Shown here: positions 18,401 through 27,829 of the stretch, piece after piece | How positions within the stretch are numbered: the stretch's first letter is position 1 | Layout: the number at the start of each line of letters is the position of its first letter | NCBI RefSeq assembly: GCF_001942305.1 | Contig: NZ_MKKE01000011.1 | Location: 219,170-283,169 of the forward strand | Length of the DNA stretch: 64,000 nucleotides | Direction: 5' to 3' | Source of the DNA: Saccharomonospora sp. CUA-673 | Lineage (GTDB): Bacteria > Actinomycetota > Actinomycetes > Mycobacteriales > Pseudonocardiaceae | Translations under genes and position numbers: made by a program | Notes under the pieces: generated by a model | What the model was told of the DNA's origin: nothing | The model's database searches: none | What the model saw: only the letters and a program-made list of their open reading frames with translations

Positions 18401-20502
18401 TCAGCTCGTGGACGCGAGCGCGAACGGCAGCACGGCGTCGGCGCCGGCGCGGCGGAGGAGTCGCCCGGCGACGGTCATCGTCCATCCGGTGTCGACGAGG
18501 TCGTCGACCAACAACACGGGACCGTCGAGCTCGCCCACGCCCTCCTGGACGTCGGCGGGCACGTGAATGCGCTGCCACAGGTCGGCCAGTCGGACGGCGC
18601 TGTTGGCGCGCCGTGGTGGCGGCCCGTCGGCGTCGAGCGTGCCGATCAAGCGCAGCCTGCCGGTCGAGGCCAGCCTGCTCGCGAGGTCGGCCACGAGCCG
18701 CCCGCGGCGTCCCGAGCCCATGGCGACCACGCCGACGGGCCGGGTCTGCCAGTCCCACGACGCCAGTACGTCGATGCAAGCTTTGAACAGGTCGTCGGGC
18801 ACCGGTCCGTCGGGCGCCTCGGGGCCCAGCAGGTCGCGCAGTCGTCCGCCCCAGGCGAGATCGGTCAGCCTGCCGACGACCCGGCCCGGTGCGGATTGCT
18901 CGTCGGCCGCGATCCGGCCGGACAGGGGTACCTCCAGCGCGGCCAGTCCGGTCGGCCACTGCTTGCGGGGTGCGAGCTCGACCCCGGGCCGGGCCAGCGC
19001 CTCCGCGGTCTCGGTGGCGACGTCGCCGGAGACCTCGGCCGACCAGCGGGTGTCGGTGCAGTTGTCGCACCGGCCGCACGGGGCGGCCTCCGGATCGTCC
19101 AACTGCGTGCGCAGGAACTCCATCCGGCAGGACCGGGTCGCGGCGTAGTCGAGCATCGCCCGCTGTTCGGCCTCCCGGGCGGTGCGGACGCGCTCGTACC
19201 GCTCGGCGTCGTAACTCCACGCCTGTCCCGTGCCGACCCAGCCGCCCTTGACGCGTCGCACGGGCCGTCGACGTCGAGGACCTTGAGCACCATCTCCAGC
19301 CGGGAGCGGGACAGTTCGACCCGCGGTTCGAGTGCGGCTGTCGACAGTGGACGGTCGGCCACCGCGAGCGCGTCGAGCACCTGCGCGACGCGTTTCTCGT
19401 CGGGGAAGGCGAGCGATCCGAAGTAGTCCCAGATCGCCCGGTCCTCCGGACCGGGCAGCAGTACGACCTCGGCCCGCTCGACGCCGCGGCCCGCGCGGCC
19501 GACCTGTTGGTAGTAGGCGATCGGCGAGGACGGCGCTCCCAGGTGGACGACGAAGCCGAGGTCGGGCTTGTCGAAACCCATTCCCAGCGCCGACGTGGCG
19601 ATGACGGCCTTGACGCGATCGGCGAGCAGGTCGTCCTCGATGCTCTGCCGTTCGGTGGGGTCGGTCTTACCGGTGTAGGCCGCGACCGCGTGGCCGCGGC
19701 GGGCCAGCAGCGCCGCGGCGTCGTGGGCGGCGGCGACGGTGAGCGTGTAGACGATGCCGGATCCGGGCAGCTCGCCCAGGTGTTGCGCGAGCCAGGCGAG
19801 CCGGGCCGTCTCGGTGGGCTGGTCGACGACCGAGAGGCGGAGACTCGCGCGATCAAGCGGTCCTCGCAGCACCAGCGTGCCGGACTGGCGACCGATGCCG
19901 AGCTGCTCGGCCACGTCGGTGGCGACCCGGTCGTTGGCCGTCGCGGTGGTGGCGAGCACCGGAACGCCGTCGGGCAGCTCGGCGAGCAGGGTGCGCAGGC
20001 GCCGGTAGTCGGGGCGGAAATCGTGGCCCCAGTCCGAGATGCAGTGCGCCTCGTCGACCACCAGCAGTCCGGCGCTCGCGGCGAGCTTCGGCAGCACCGC
20101 GTCCCGGAAGTCCGGGTTGTTCAGCCGTTCGGGGCTCACCAGCAGCACGTCGACGTCGCCGGCGTCGACGCCGGTCTGCACCTCGTCCCACTCCTGTTGG
20201 TTGGCCGAGTTCATGGTCGCGGCGCGGATGCCGGCGCGGGAGGCGGCCGCGATCTGGTTGCGCATCAGCGCCAGCAACGGCGAGATGATCACGGTCGGCC
20301 CCGCGCCGCGTTCCCGCAGCAATGCCGTGGCCAGGAAGTACACGGCCGATTTGCCCCAGCCTGTGCGCTGCACGACGAGTGCGCGCCGCTTCTCGGCGAC
20401 GAGGGCCTCGATGGCGGTCCACTGGTCGTCGCGCAGGCTCGCGTGCTCGCCCGCCAGGGCCCGCAGGAGTGTGCTCGCTCGGTCACGAAGTTCGGTGCTC
20501 AC
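18401..20502 (-). CDS. recQ: RecQ-family DNA helicase fused to a phosphoribosyltransferase-like domain (frameshifted)
   Basis: ATP-dependent 3'-5' helicase. From the start at 20502: motif 0/I (LRDDQWTAIEAL, VQRTGWGKSAVY), DEAH box VVDEAHCISDWGHDFRPDYR, motif VI QQVGRAGRG, then the zinc-binding CRMEF...CGRCDNC. The frame breaks at about 19260 (LDVDGP to RRVKGGWVGTGQAW). The last 180 residues carry the phosphoribosyltransferase motif PVLLVDDLVDTGWTMTVAG (about residue 660), not part of classical RecQ but known in actinobacterial relatives. One restored base gives about 700 residues. The added domain might bind a nucleotide or control activity; that is a guess. Confidence 0.88.
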
Positions 20503-20559
20503 GGGTCCAGCTCTACACGCCCGGACCGACAGGACGCGCGCCGCGCCCGAAATCGGTGA

Positions 20560-20578
20560 CGCGAACGGACCGTTCGCG
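20560..20578. promoter_or_regulatory. perfect palindrome upstream of recQ
   Basis: CGCGAACGG-A-CCGTTCGCG, two 9-base arms around one base, 58 bp upstream of the recQ start. It contains GAAC-N5-GTTC, which resembles a LexA site but has one base too many in the centre. An operator for recQ or an unrelated dyad are both possible. Confidence 0.4.
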
Positions 20579-20676
20579 CCGGAATGTGTCCCAGGTCACC
20601 ATGCGATCGCGTCATGGGGCGCGTCCGGGGAGGTCTCCTCCGCGCCGGACCGGGGAGCCGGCGGCGCGCGGCGCGT

Positions 20677-20756
20677 CCCCCAGATCGCCGCGCGCACCCC
20701 CGCGCCGTGCGGTTCGACCCCGCAGGGAGGCCGAACCGCACGGCGCGGATCTGGGG
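20677..20756. repeat. two-tier inverted repeat between recQ and nadD
   Basis: An inner perfect 16-bp repeat, CGCGCCGTGCGGTTCG (20701-20716) with CGAACCGCACGGCGCG (20732-20747), is bracketed by an outer CCCCAGATC (20677-20685) with GATCTGGGG (20748-20756). The structure fills the 316-bp non-coding gap between divergent recQ and nadD, 62 bp before the nadD start. Nothing else recognisable was seen in this gap apart from the palindrome at 20560. Confidence 0.7.
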
Positions 20757-20818
20757 TCGACCGGGCGTCGATCGGGGACTCGCGGCACGTCGTGCGAGGT
20801 CGGATAAGGTAGGCAGTC

Positions 20819-21432
20819 ATGTCGCCGCGTCGCATTGGGGTGATGGGGGGCACCTTCGACCCCGTGCACCACGGCCACCTCGTCGCAGCCAGTGAGGTCC
20901 AGGCCAGGTTCGAACTCGACGAGGTCGTGTTCGTCCCCACCGGCCAGCCCTGGCAGAAGACCGATCGGGTCGTGACCCCGGCCGAGGACCGCTATCTGAT
21001 GACGGTCATCGCCACCGCGTCCAACCCGGTTTTCTCCGTCAGCAGGGTCGACATCGACCGCGGCGGGCAGACCTACACGGTCGACACGCTGCGGGACCTG
21101 CGCCAGGCGTACCCCGACGACGACCTGTTCTTCATCACCGGCGCGACGCGCTCCAGCAGATCCTCACCTGGCGTGCGGCCGACGAGGTCTTCGCCAACGC
21201 GCACTTCATCGGCGTCACGCGGCCCGGCTACAGGCTCGACGACGACCATCTGCCGCCCGGCAAGGCCACGCTCGTCGAGGTCACGGCCATGGCGATCTCG
21301 TCGACCGCCCTGCGGGAGCGGGTCGGGGCGGGGGAGCCCGTCTGGTATCTCGTGCCCGACGGCGTCGTGCGCTACATCCACAAGCGCGGCCTCTATCGCC
21401 CGGATCACGTCCAACGGGGCGGAGCGGACTGA
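20819..21432 (+). CDS. nadD: nicotinate-nucleotide adenylyltransferase (frameshifted)
   Basis: Joins nicotinate mononucleotide with ATP to give deamido-NAD in NAD synthesis; normally essential. [20 protein letters not shown] is the nucleotidyltransferase core (GGTFDPxHxGH); [10 protein letters not shown] and [10 protein letters not shown] follow. The frame breaks at about 21147 and resumes as [20 protein letters not shown], with the [10 protein letters not shown] end motif (ISSTxIR), stopping at 21430-21432. One restored base gives 204 residues. As written, the frame would run on through rsfS as a fusion, which is an artefact of the shift. An intact copy is expected in the cell. Confidence 0.93.
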
Positions 21433-21493
21433 CGTGTCGGGCCCTGCGGGTACCCTGCATCCCGCGTACGAACCGATCCCGGAGGGCACCACC

Positions 21494-21895
21494 GTGGCAG
21501 CGACGGCCGAAGCACGAGACCTCGCGAACGTGGCCGCGCACGCGGCCGCGGACAAGAAGGCGACCGACATCGTCGTGCTCGACGTCTCGGACCAGTTGGT
21601 CATCACCGACGCGTTCGTCATCGCCTCCGCGGCCAACGAGCGCCAGGTCGGCGCGATCGTCGACAACGTCGAGGAACAGCTGCGCAGGGCCGGGCACAAG
21701 CCCGTGCGCCGCGAGGGGACCCGAGAGGGCCGCTGGGTGCTGCTCGACTTCGTCGACGTCGTCGTCCATGTGCAGCACGACGACGAGCGCTCCTTCTACG
21801 GCCTCGAGCGGCTGTGGAAGGACTGCCCGCGGATCGAGATCGACGGACTCGAGGCCGCGGTGGCCCGCGCCGCCGAGGACACGGACGACTCGTGA
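21494..21895 (+). CDS. rsfS: ribosome silencing factor RsfS/RsfA
   Basis: Binds L14 on the large subunit and blocks subunit joining when nutrients fall. The 133-residue product shows [20 protein letters not shown], the [20 protein letters not shown] core and [10 protein letters not shown], all family hallmarks. The GTG at 21494 is chosen because GGAGGG (21481-21486) lies seven bases before it. It sits between nadD and gpgP as in mycobacteria, and its TGA overlaps the next GTG by four bases (GTGA). Confidence 0.95.
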   Translation: MAATAEARDLANVAAHAAADKKATDIVVLDVSDQLVITDAFVIASAANERQVGAIVDNVEEQLRRAGHKPVRREGTREGRWVLLDFVDVVVHVQHDDERSFYGLERLWKDCPRIEIDGLEAAVARAAEDTDDS

Positions 21896-22503
21896 GCGTC
21901 GAGCGCCTCGTTCTGTGGCGGCACGGCGAGACCACCTACAACGCCGCCGGCCGCATGCAGGGACATCTCGACTCGGCCCTGACCGAGGTCGGATGGAACC
22001 AGGCGCGGTTCGCCGCGCCCGCGCTCTCGCGGTTCGAACCGGAGCTGGTGATCGCCTCCGACCTGCGTCGGGCCACCGACACGGCCACCGTGCTCACCGA
22101 GGCCATCGGCGTGCCGCTGCGCCTCGACAAGCGCTTGCGCGAGACGCACCTCGGCGAGTGGCAGGGTTTGACCGGCGCCGAGGTCGACGCGCAGGCGCCG
22201 GGGGAGCGGGAACGGTGGCGCCTCGACGCGACGTGGGCACCGCCGGGCGGGGAGAACCGCATCGACGTGGCCGAGCGTGCCGCCGACGTCGTGGGCGACC
22301 TGCTGCGCGACGAGCACGACTACGGCACGGTGTTGCTGGCCGCCCACGGCGGGCTGATCGTGGCGCTGACCGCCTATCTCGTCGACCTGCCGGTCGCCGT
22401 GTGGCCGTCGCTCGGCGGCATCGGCAACTGCCACTGGGTCGACCTGCGCTACCGCGACGATCGCTGGCGGCTGCACGCCTACAACGCCGGCATCACCGGC
22501 TGA
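21892..22503 (+). CDS. gpgP: histidine phosphatase, probable glucosyl-3-phosphoglycerate phosphatase
   Basis: Phosphoglycerate-mutase-like phosphatase, 203 residues. [20 protein letters not shown] holds the catalytic [22 protein letters not shown] and [12 protein letters not shown] supply the other active-site residues. It starts with GTG overlapping the rsfS stop. The M. tuberculosis gene in this position (Rv2419c) is GpgP, which dephosphorylates glucosyl-3-phosphoglycerate for methylglucose lipopolysaccharide synthesis; that gene is also followed by octT and degV, as here. Function is assigned from synteny and family, so broader phosphatase activity remains possible. Confidence 0.8.
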   Translation: MSVERLVLWRHGETTYNAAGRMQGHLDSALTEVGWNQARFAAPALSRFEPELVIASDLRRATDTATVLTEAIGVPLRLDKRLRETHLGEWQGLTGAEVDAQAPGERERWRLDATWAPPGGENRIDVAERAADVVGDLLRDEHDYGTVLLAAHGGLIVALTAYLVDLPVAVWPSLGGIGNCHWVDLRYRDDRWRLHAYNAGITG

Positions 22504-22509
22504 GCGCGC

Positions 22510-23313
22510 ATGGCCGGATCGCCGTCGACGTCACCGCCGCGGTCGACTCCACCGTCACCGTCGCCGCGGATCCTGGTCCTCGGTGATTCGCTGAGCTTCC
22601 ACGGCCCCGACAGCGGCCATCCCTCCGACGAACCCCGGCTGTGGCCGAACGTGTGCGCCCACGAGCTCGGCGGGGAAGCGGTGCTGTTCGCCGGGTTCGG
22701 CTGGACGGCACGCGACGCCTGGTGGGCGTTGATCGGCGATCCCCGGCTGTGGGCCGAACTGCACCGGGCCGATGTCGTCGTCCTGGCCGTGGGCAGCATG
22801 GACACGCTGCCGTCGCCGTTGCCGACCTATCTGCGTACGGGGTTGCGGTACCTGCGCCCCGACCGGCTGCGCCGGCTCGCCCGCGGCGGGTACCGGGTGG
22901 CGCAGCCGGTGCTGGCGAAGCTGACCCGCGGCCGCCCGGCCGTGCTGCCGGCCCGCCTCACCGAGCGGTACCTCGACACGTCCGTCGGGGCGTTGCGGGT
23001 GCTGCGCGACGACCTGCCGATCGTCGGCTGGCTGCCGTCGGTGCACCGTTCGGCAGCCTACGGCGGGGTCCACACCGAACGCGCGGCGACGCACGGCCGG
23101 CTGGTCGCGTGGGCCGAACGGACCGACGTGCCGATGGTGGACATCGGCGCGGTGGTCGGCGAGCACGTGCTCGGCGGGCACGGCAACCCGGACGGTATGC
23201 ACTGGGGCTGGGACGGTCACGCCGCGGTCGGTCGGGCGATGGCCGCGCGGATCGCACCGTTGGTGGCGAGCGCGAACTCCGCGGGTTCCGAAATGGGGCC
23301 TTTGGGCCCGTAA
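22510..23313 (+). CDS. octT: SGNH-fold acyltransferase, probable diglucosylglycerate octanoyltransferase
   Basis: GDSL/SGNH hydrolase fold, 267 residues. The nucleophile block is ILVLGDSLSFHG with Ser27, and the Asp-His pair is in GNPDGMHWGWDGH near the C-terminus. The first 19 residues are Ser/Pro/Thr-rich and unlike a signal peptide, so the protein is probably cytosolic. The mycobacterial gene in this position (Rv2418c, OctT) puts an octanoyl group on diglucosylglycerate, the early primer of methylglucose lipopolysaccharides. It starts six bases after gpgP. The ATG at 22510 has no strong ribosome site, which suggests coupling. Confidence 0.75.
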   Translation: MAGSPSTSPPRSTPPSPSPRILVLGDSLSFHGPDSGHPSDEPRLWPNVCAHELGGEAVLFAGFGWTARDAWWALIGDPRLWAELHRADVVVLAVGSMDTLPSPLPTYLRTGLRYLRPDRLRRLARGGYRVAQPVLAKLTRGRPAVLPARLTERYLDTSVGALRVLRDDLPIVGWLPSVHRSAAYGGVHTERAATHGRLVAWAERTDVPMVDIGAVVGEHVLGGHGNPDGMHWGWDGHAAVGRAMAARIAPLVASANSAGSEMGPLGP

Positions 23314-23314
23314 G

Positions 23315-24175
23315 GTGGCGCACGTGCCCGTCGCCGTCGTCACCGACACCACCGCCCACCTGCCCGAAGGCTTCGCCGAACGACTCGGCATCCGGGTCGT
23401 GCCGCTGCACGTGCTCGTCGACGGTGCGCCCGCTCCGGGTGGCGCCGAGTTCGGACCGGAGGAGCTGGCCGACGCGTTGGCGCACAAGCGCATCGTGACG
23501 ACCTCACGGCCGACCCCGGGAGAGTTCGCGTCGACGTTCCGCGCCGCCCTCGACGCCGGCGCCGACGCGGTCGTGTCGATCCATCTGTCGAAACGGCTGT
23601 CGGGCACGTGGGAGGCGGCGGTCCTGGCGGCCCAGGAGGTCGGGTCCGAGCGGGTGCGGGTGGTCGATTCGCGGACGACCGCGATGGGCCTCGGGTTCGC
23701 CGCGATCCACGCCGCCACCGCCGCCCGGGACGGCGCGGACGCCGTGGCCGTCGAGGAAGCGGCGACGGCGACGGCGACACGGTCGCGCACGTTGTTCGTG
23801 GTCGAGACGCTCGAACATCTGCGGCGGGGCGGCCGGATCGGCCACGCCGCCGCGCTGCTCGGGACGGCGTTGCTGGTCAAACCCGTGCTGCACATGGAGG
23901 GCGGGGAGATCACCCCGCTCGAGAAGGTGCGGACCACGAACAGGGCGATGGGACGGTTGGTCGCCCTCGCCGAGGAGGCCGCCGGTGACGAGCGGGACGT
24001 CGAGGTCGCCGTGCACCACCTGGCCGCCCCGGAGCGCGCGGCCGAGCTCGCGACGCGCCTCGAGGAGCGGCTGCCCACCTCGAGCGGGTGTGTCGTGACC
24101 GAGCTGGGTGCCGTGATCGGCGCGCACACCGGCCCCGGTGTGCTGGGTGTCGTCGTGCAACGTCCGGTCACCTGA
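23315..24175 (+). CDS. DegV family fatty-acid binding protein
   Basis: DegV/FakB-like protein of 286 residues that binds a single fatty acid between two domains; in Firmicutes such proteins present fatty acids to a kinase (FakA). VAVVTDTTAHLPEGF at the start, VTTSRPTPGEF, and SIHLSKRLSGTWEAA for carboxylate binding are family marks, as is RTTNRAMGRLV in the second domain. It starts with GTG one base after the octT stop. Neighbourhood with a lipopolysaccharide acylation gene is conserved in mycobacteria. No FakA partner is seen in the window. Confidence 0.88.
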   Translation: MAHVPVAVVTDTTAHLPEGFAERLGIRVVPLHVLVDGAPAPGGAEFGPEELADALAHKRIVTTSRPTPGEFASTFRAALDAGADAVVSIHLSKRLSGTWEAAVLAAQEVGSERVRVVDSRTTAMGLGFAAIHAATAARDGADAVAVEEAATATATRSRTLFVVETLEHLRRGGRIGHAAALLGTALLVKPVLHMEGGEITPLEKVRTTNRAMGRLVALAEEAAGDERDVEVAVHHLAAPERAAELATRLEERLPTSSGCVVTELGAVIGAHTGPGVLGVVVQRPVT

Positions 24176-24269
24176 GCCAGGTCTGTCCGAGCGGCCCCGG
24201 TGGGTGGGGCAGGGCATCGTAGTGGGCCCCGCCGACAGTCCCGGTTCGTCCGGGCGTGTGCGGCGTGAG

Positions 24270-24296
24270 TTGTCCACAACGCCCCGCTTGTCCACA
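24270..24296 (+). promoter_or_regulatory. two DnaA boxes upstream of comEA
   Basis: Two exact copies of TTGTCCACA, the high-GC actinobacterial DnaA box, at 24270-24278 and 24288-24296, same orientation, 18 bp apart. They lie in the 174-bp gap between degV and comEA, 54 bp before the comEA start. I noticed no other exact copy in the window. Confidence 0.55.
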
Positions 24297-24349
24297 GAAT
24301 GCGAGATTGCCACTGCCGTGTGCGTCGCTGTGTTCCTAGCGTCGAGCGT

Positions 24350-25285
24350 GTGTTCGAGCAGACAACGCAGAAGCAAGGTCGGGACGGTACGACGCAGCGT
24401 CGGCTCGCCGACATCACCGACATCGCAACCGACACCGACAGTGCCGAGGGGACCGGCGGCACCGACGCTGCCGAGATTTCGCCGGAGGCCCGTGATCCGG
24501 TCGGTGGGCGAGTGGGTCGCTGGGCGGAACGATGGCTCCCACCGCGCGTCGCCGACGTCCTCGGCGACATGCCTGTGCGGATGCGGCCGCGTAATTCCGG
24601 TCCGCGACGGCGGCGCGTCGCCCTGAGCGTGGTGGCGGGGATCGCGGTCGCGTTGGGGGCCGTGGTCGTCGTGCTGGTGGGTCGGCCGTCGAGCGAGGCG
24701 CCGCCACCGTTGCCGGTGGCGCACGAGCAACCCGCGAGCCCGGCGGCCACTCCGGAGCCCGACCCCGATGCCGGAACCGAGGACGCCGCGGTGGACCCCG
24801 GCCCCGAGGGCGATTCCGAACCCGACGAGCTCGTCGTCAGCGTCGTCGGCAAGGTGCGCGAACCCGGACTGGTCACCCTGCCCGCGGGCGCGCGGGTGGC
24901 CGAGGCGGTCGAGGCCGCAGGCGGCCCGCGGCCCGGGGCCGATCTGCTCTCGGTCAACCTCGCCCGCAAGCTCGTCGACGGCGAACAGCTCTACGTCGAC
25001 GTGCCCGTGCCGCCGGGAATGGAGCCCCAGCCCGGTGACGGCGCCGAGGACGGGTCCGCTGTGGACGGTGCGGACGGCGACGGCGACGGCGGTCTCGTCT
25101 CGCTCAACTCCGCGGACCAGGACGAACTCGAGACGTTGTCGGGCGTGGGGGAGGTGACCGCGCAGCGGATCATCGAATGGCGCACCGAGCACGGCGGGTT
25201 CACCGCGATCGAGGAACTGCGTGAGGTCGACGGCATCGGCGACAAGAAGTTCGAATCGCTGCGCGAGCACGTGAGCGTCTCGTGA
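24350..25285 (+). CDS. comEA: ComEA-family DNA-binding competence protein
   Basis: Membrane-anchored DNA receptor of the uptake machinery, 311 residues. A long cytoplasmic N-terminus is followed by one transmembrane helix (VALSVVAGIAVALGAVVVVL), an acidic Pro-rich linker, an SLBB domain (VVGKVREPGLVTLPAGARVA) and two helix-hairpin-helix motifs (LNSADQDELETLSGVGEVTA; FTAIEELREVDGIGDKKF). The GTG at 24350 is an estimate; frames open further upstream would read through the DnaA-box region. It overlaps comEC by GTGA. The N-terminal extension of about 95 residues is longer than in Bacillus. Confidence 0.9.
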   Translation: MFEQTTQKQGRDGTTQRRLADITDIATDTDSAEGTGGTDAAEISPEARDPVGGRVGRWAERWLPPRVADVLGDMPVRMRPRNSGPRRRRVALSVVAGIAVALGAVVVVLVGRPSSEAPPPLPVAHEQPASPAATPEPDPDAGTEDAAVDPGPEGDSEPDELVVSVVGKVREPGLVTLPAGARVAEAVEAAGGPRPGADLLSVNLARKLVDGEQLYVDVPVPPGMEPQPGDGAEDGSAVDGADGDGDGGLVSLNSADQDELETLSGVGEVTAQRIIEWRTEHGGFTAIEELREVDGIGDKKFESLREHVSVS

Positions 25286-27789
25286 CGGCCCGGCTCGGCA
25301 CGGCCGCGGACGTGCGGGCGGCCGCGCGCGGGGAGGACGGCAGGCGACCGCGCGACCTGCGGCTGGTGCCCGCGGCGCTCGCCGTGTGGGCGGGTGCGCT
25401 CGCGGGGCTGATGTGGGGCTGGGCGGCCGCGCTGGGGGCCGGTGTGGCGGCGGTGGTCGCCGGAGCCTGCTGTGCGGCCGCTGCCGAACCCGCGATGTCG
25501 TCGGCGCCCGCCCGCGGTTGCTGCCCGCGGCGCTGGCCCTGCTCACCTGCGGCCTGCTGGTGGCGGGCCCGCTGTCGGTGCGGCTCCACGCCGCCGAACA
25601 CGATCCGATGCGCGCCGTCGCGGACGACGGGGCCACCGCCGACCTGCGGGTGGAGTTGCGGGAACGCCCGCGTCCACTGCGCACCGACACCGACGACGGC
25701 CTGGGCGCGGACTCGGTCGCCGACGAACGCCGCTCGGTGCTCGTCCCGGTCGAGGTCGTCGCGGCCCGCAGCCGCGGTGACGTCGTACCGAGCACCGGTC
25801 GCATGCTGGTGATCGCGCCAGCCGCAGGGTGGGGCGAACTGCTGCCCGGACAGCACGTGAGCACCGAGGCGTCGATGGCGCCGGCCCGGCCGGGGGAGCT
25901 GACCGTGGCGGTCGGTTACGTGCGCGGCCCGCCGGAACGGGTCGGCCCCGCGTCGTGGTGGCAACGGGGTGCGGCATCGCTGCGGGAGGGCCTGCGCGAG
26001 GCCTCGTCCGTGCTCGGTGACAGCGACGGCACCGGAGGCGTCAGCGACGAGGCGGGTCTGCTGCCCGGCATCGTCACCGGTGACACGAGCGGACAGTCCC
26101 AGCAGGTCCGCCAGGACTTCCTCGACTCGGGCCTGTCCCACCTGACGGCCGTGAGCGGGACCCACGTGGCGATCGTGTGCGGCGCGGCCCTGCTGCTGGC
26201 GCGACTGCTGCGCTGCGGTCCCACCGGTTCGGCGTGCGTGGCGGGCGTGGTGCTCGTCGGCTTCGTGGTGATGGTGGGTTACCAGCCCAGCGTCCTGCGG
26301 GCCGGCGTGATGGGTGCCCTGGCGTTGGCGGCGCTCGTGCTCGGCAGACGCCGCTCGGCCGTGCCCGCGCTGGCCGTGGCGGTCTGCGTCCTGGTGCTCT
26401 ACGACCCGGCGATGGCGACGAGCATGGCGTTCACGTTGTCGGTGGTCTCGACCGCCGGTCTGGTCTTCCTCGCCCCGCGCTGGGCCGCGTCACTGGGCCG
26501 GCGTGGCGTCCCACCCGGCGCGGCCGAGGCGCTGGCGGTGCCGGTCGCGGCGTTCCTGGTGACGGTGCCCGTGCTCGCCGGCATGGTCGGCGAGATCAGC
26601 ATCGTGTCCGTCGTGGCGAACCTGCTGGCCACGCCCGTCGTGGCACCGGTCATGGTGCTCGGCGTGCTGGCCACGGCCGTGGCGCCGCTGTGGCTCGGCG
26701 CGGCGAGGTACTGGTGCACCTCGCCGGACCCGGCGTGAGTTGGCTGCTGTGGGTCGCCCGGTACTCGGCGGCCGTCCCGGGCGCGTCGTGGACTGGCCAC
26801 CCGGGTGGTCGGGCGGTCTGCTCGCGGCGGTGGTCACGGTCGCAGCGGTCGGCGCGCTGCGGTACCGCCCCGCGCGGATCGTTGTCGCGGTGGCCGTGGT
26901 CGCCGTGCTGATCGCGCTCGCGAGCGTGCGCGTGGTGGCACCCGGCTGGCCGCCCACCGGATGGTCGGTCGTGGCCTGCGACGTCGGACAGGGCGACGGG
27001 CTCGTGCTGTCCACCGGCGAACCCGGCCGCGCGGTCGTCGTCGACACCGGACCCGAACCCGGATCGCTCGGCGGCTGCCTGGATCGGCTGGGTGTCGAGC
27101 GCGTGCCGCTCGTGCTGATCACCCACCTGCACGCCGACCACTTCGGTGGGCTGTCGGCGGTGTTCGACGGCCGGGCCGTCGGCGCGGTCGGGGTGGGACA
27201 GGGCCGGACGCCGTCGTGGGCGTGGCGCGCGGTCGTCGACGAGGCCCGCGCGAATCGGGTGCCGGTCGTCGAGCTCAACGTCGGCGAGCAGGTGCGCTGG
27301 AACGAGCTGACGCTGGACGTGCTCGGTCCGCATTACGTCGCACCGGCGGCGCGCGAGGAGGCGGGCGACGGGACGGAGCACACGGAGTCCAGCGCGGACG
27401 GCACGGCGGTCAACGATGCCTCGGTGGTGGCTCGGGCCTCGACCCCCGCCGGGCGGGTGCTGCTGACCGGGGACATCGAGCTGGCCGCGCAGAGCGACCT
27501 GCTGGCACGTGGGGTCGACGTGGAGGCGGAGATCCTGAAGGTTCCGCACCACGGCAGCAGGCACACCCACCACGAGTTCCTGACAGCGGTGCGTGCACGG
27601 GTCGCGCTGGTCAGCGTGGGCGCCGACAACACCCACGGTCATCCGAACGACGAGATCATCCGCACCCTTCGCGGCGACGGTGCGCTGATCGCCCGCACCG
27701 ACGAGGGAGGTGACATCGCGGTCGTGCCGGACCCCGACGACGGGGAGCGCGGACCCCATGTCGTGCGACGGGGCCCCGACCGGCGTTGA
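25282..27789 (+). CDS. comEC: ComEC/Rec2 DNA-uptake channel protein (three frameshifts)
   Basis: Polytopic membrane protein that carries single-stranded DNA inward. The N-terminal part has early membrane helices and a DUF4131-like soluble domain; the competence core (DFLDSGLSHLTAVSGTHVAI, then VMVGYQPSVLRAGVMGALAL and further helices) follows, and a metallo-beta-lactamase-like domain with LITHLHADHFGGL and VPHHGSRHTHHEF closes the protein. Frame breaks are at about 25500, 26707 and 26789; their sum keeps total length in whole codons, which fits three single-base losses. Restored length is about 836 residues. It overlaps the comEA stop by four bases. As written the product would be split in pieces. 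Confidence 0.88.
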
Positions 27790-27808
27790 CCACCGATCAG
27801 GGCCCCGT
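27768..27808. terminator. hairpin between convergent comEC and thrC
   Basis: ACGGGGCCC (27768-27776) pairs with GGGCCCCGT (27800-27808), 9 bp perfect, across a 23-base loop containing the comEC stop. The long loop makes it a weaker candidate than other hairpins in the window. Confidence 0.4.
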
Positions 27809-27829
27809 GCGCGGACGTGGGGGTCGGGC

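Noticed and set aside
15588..19856. A 1,422-codon open frame on the minus strand across obgE, proB and the MFS gene
   Set aside because: Long antisense frames are expected in GC-rich DNA. Its product is low-complexity Arg/Pro-rich and has no domain, whereas the overlapping genes have clear family motifs.
20560..20578. A LexA/SOS box
   Set aside because: Spacing is GAAC-N5-GTTC; the consensus has four central bases. Kept only as an unassigned palindrome.
20819..21895. A NadD-RsfS fusion protein
   Set aside because: The junction reads nonsense between about 21147 and 21493 while proper NadD sequence continues in the next frame to its own stop; rsfS has its own ribosome site. The fusion follows from a lost base.
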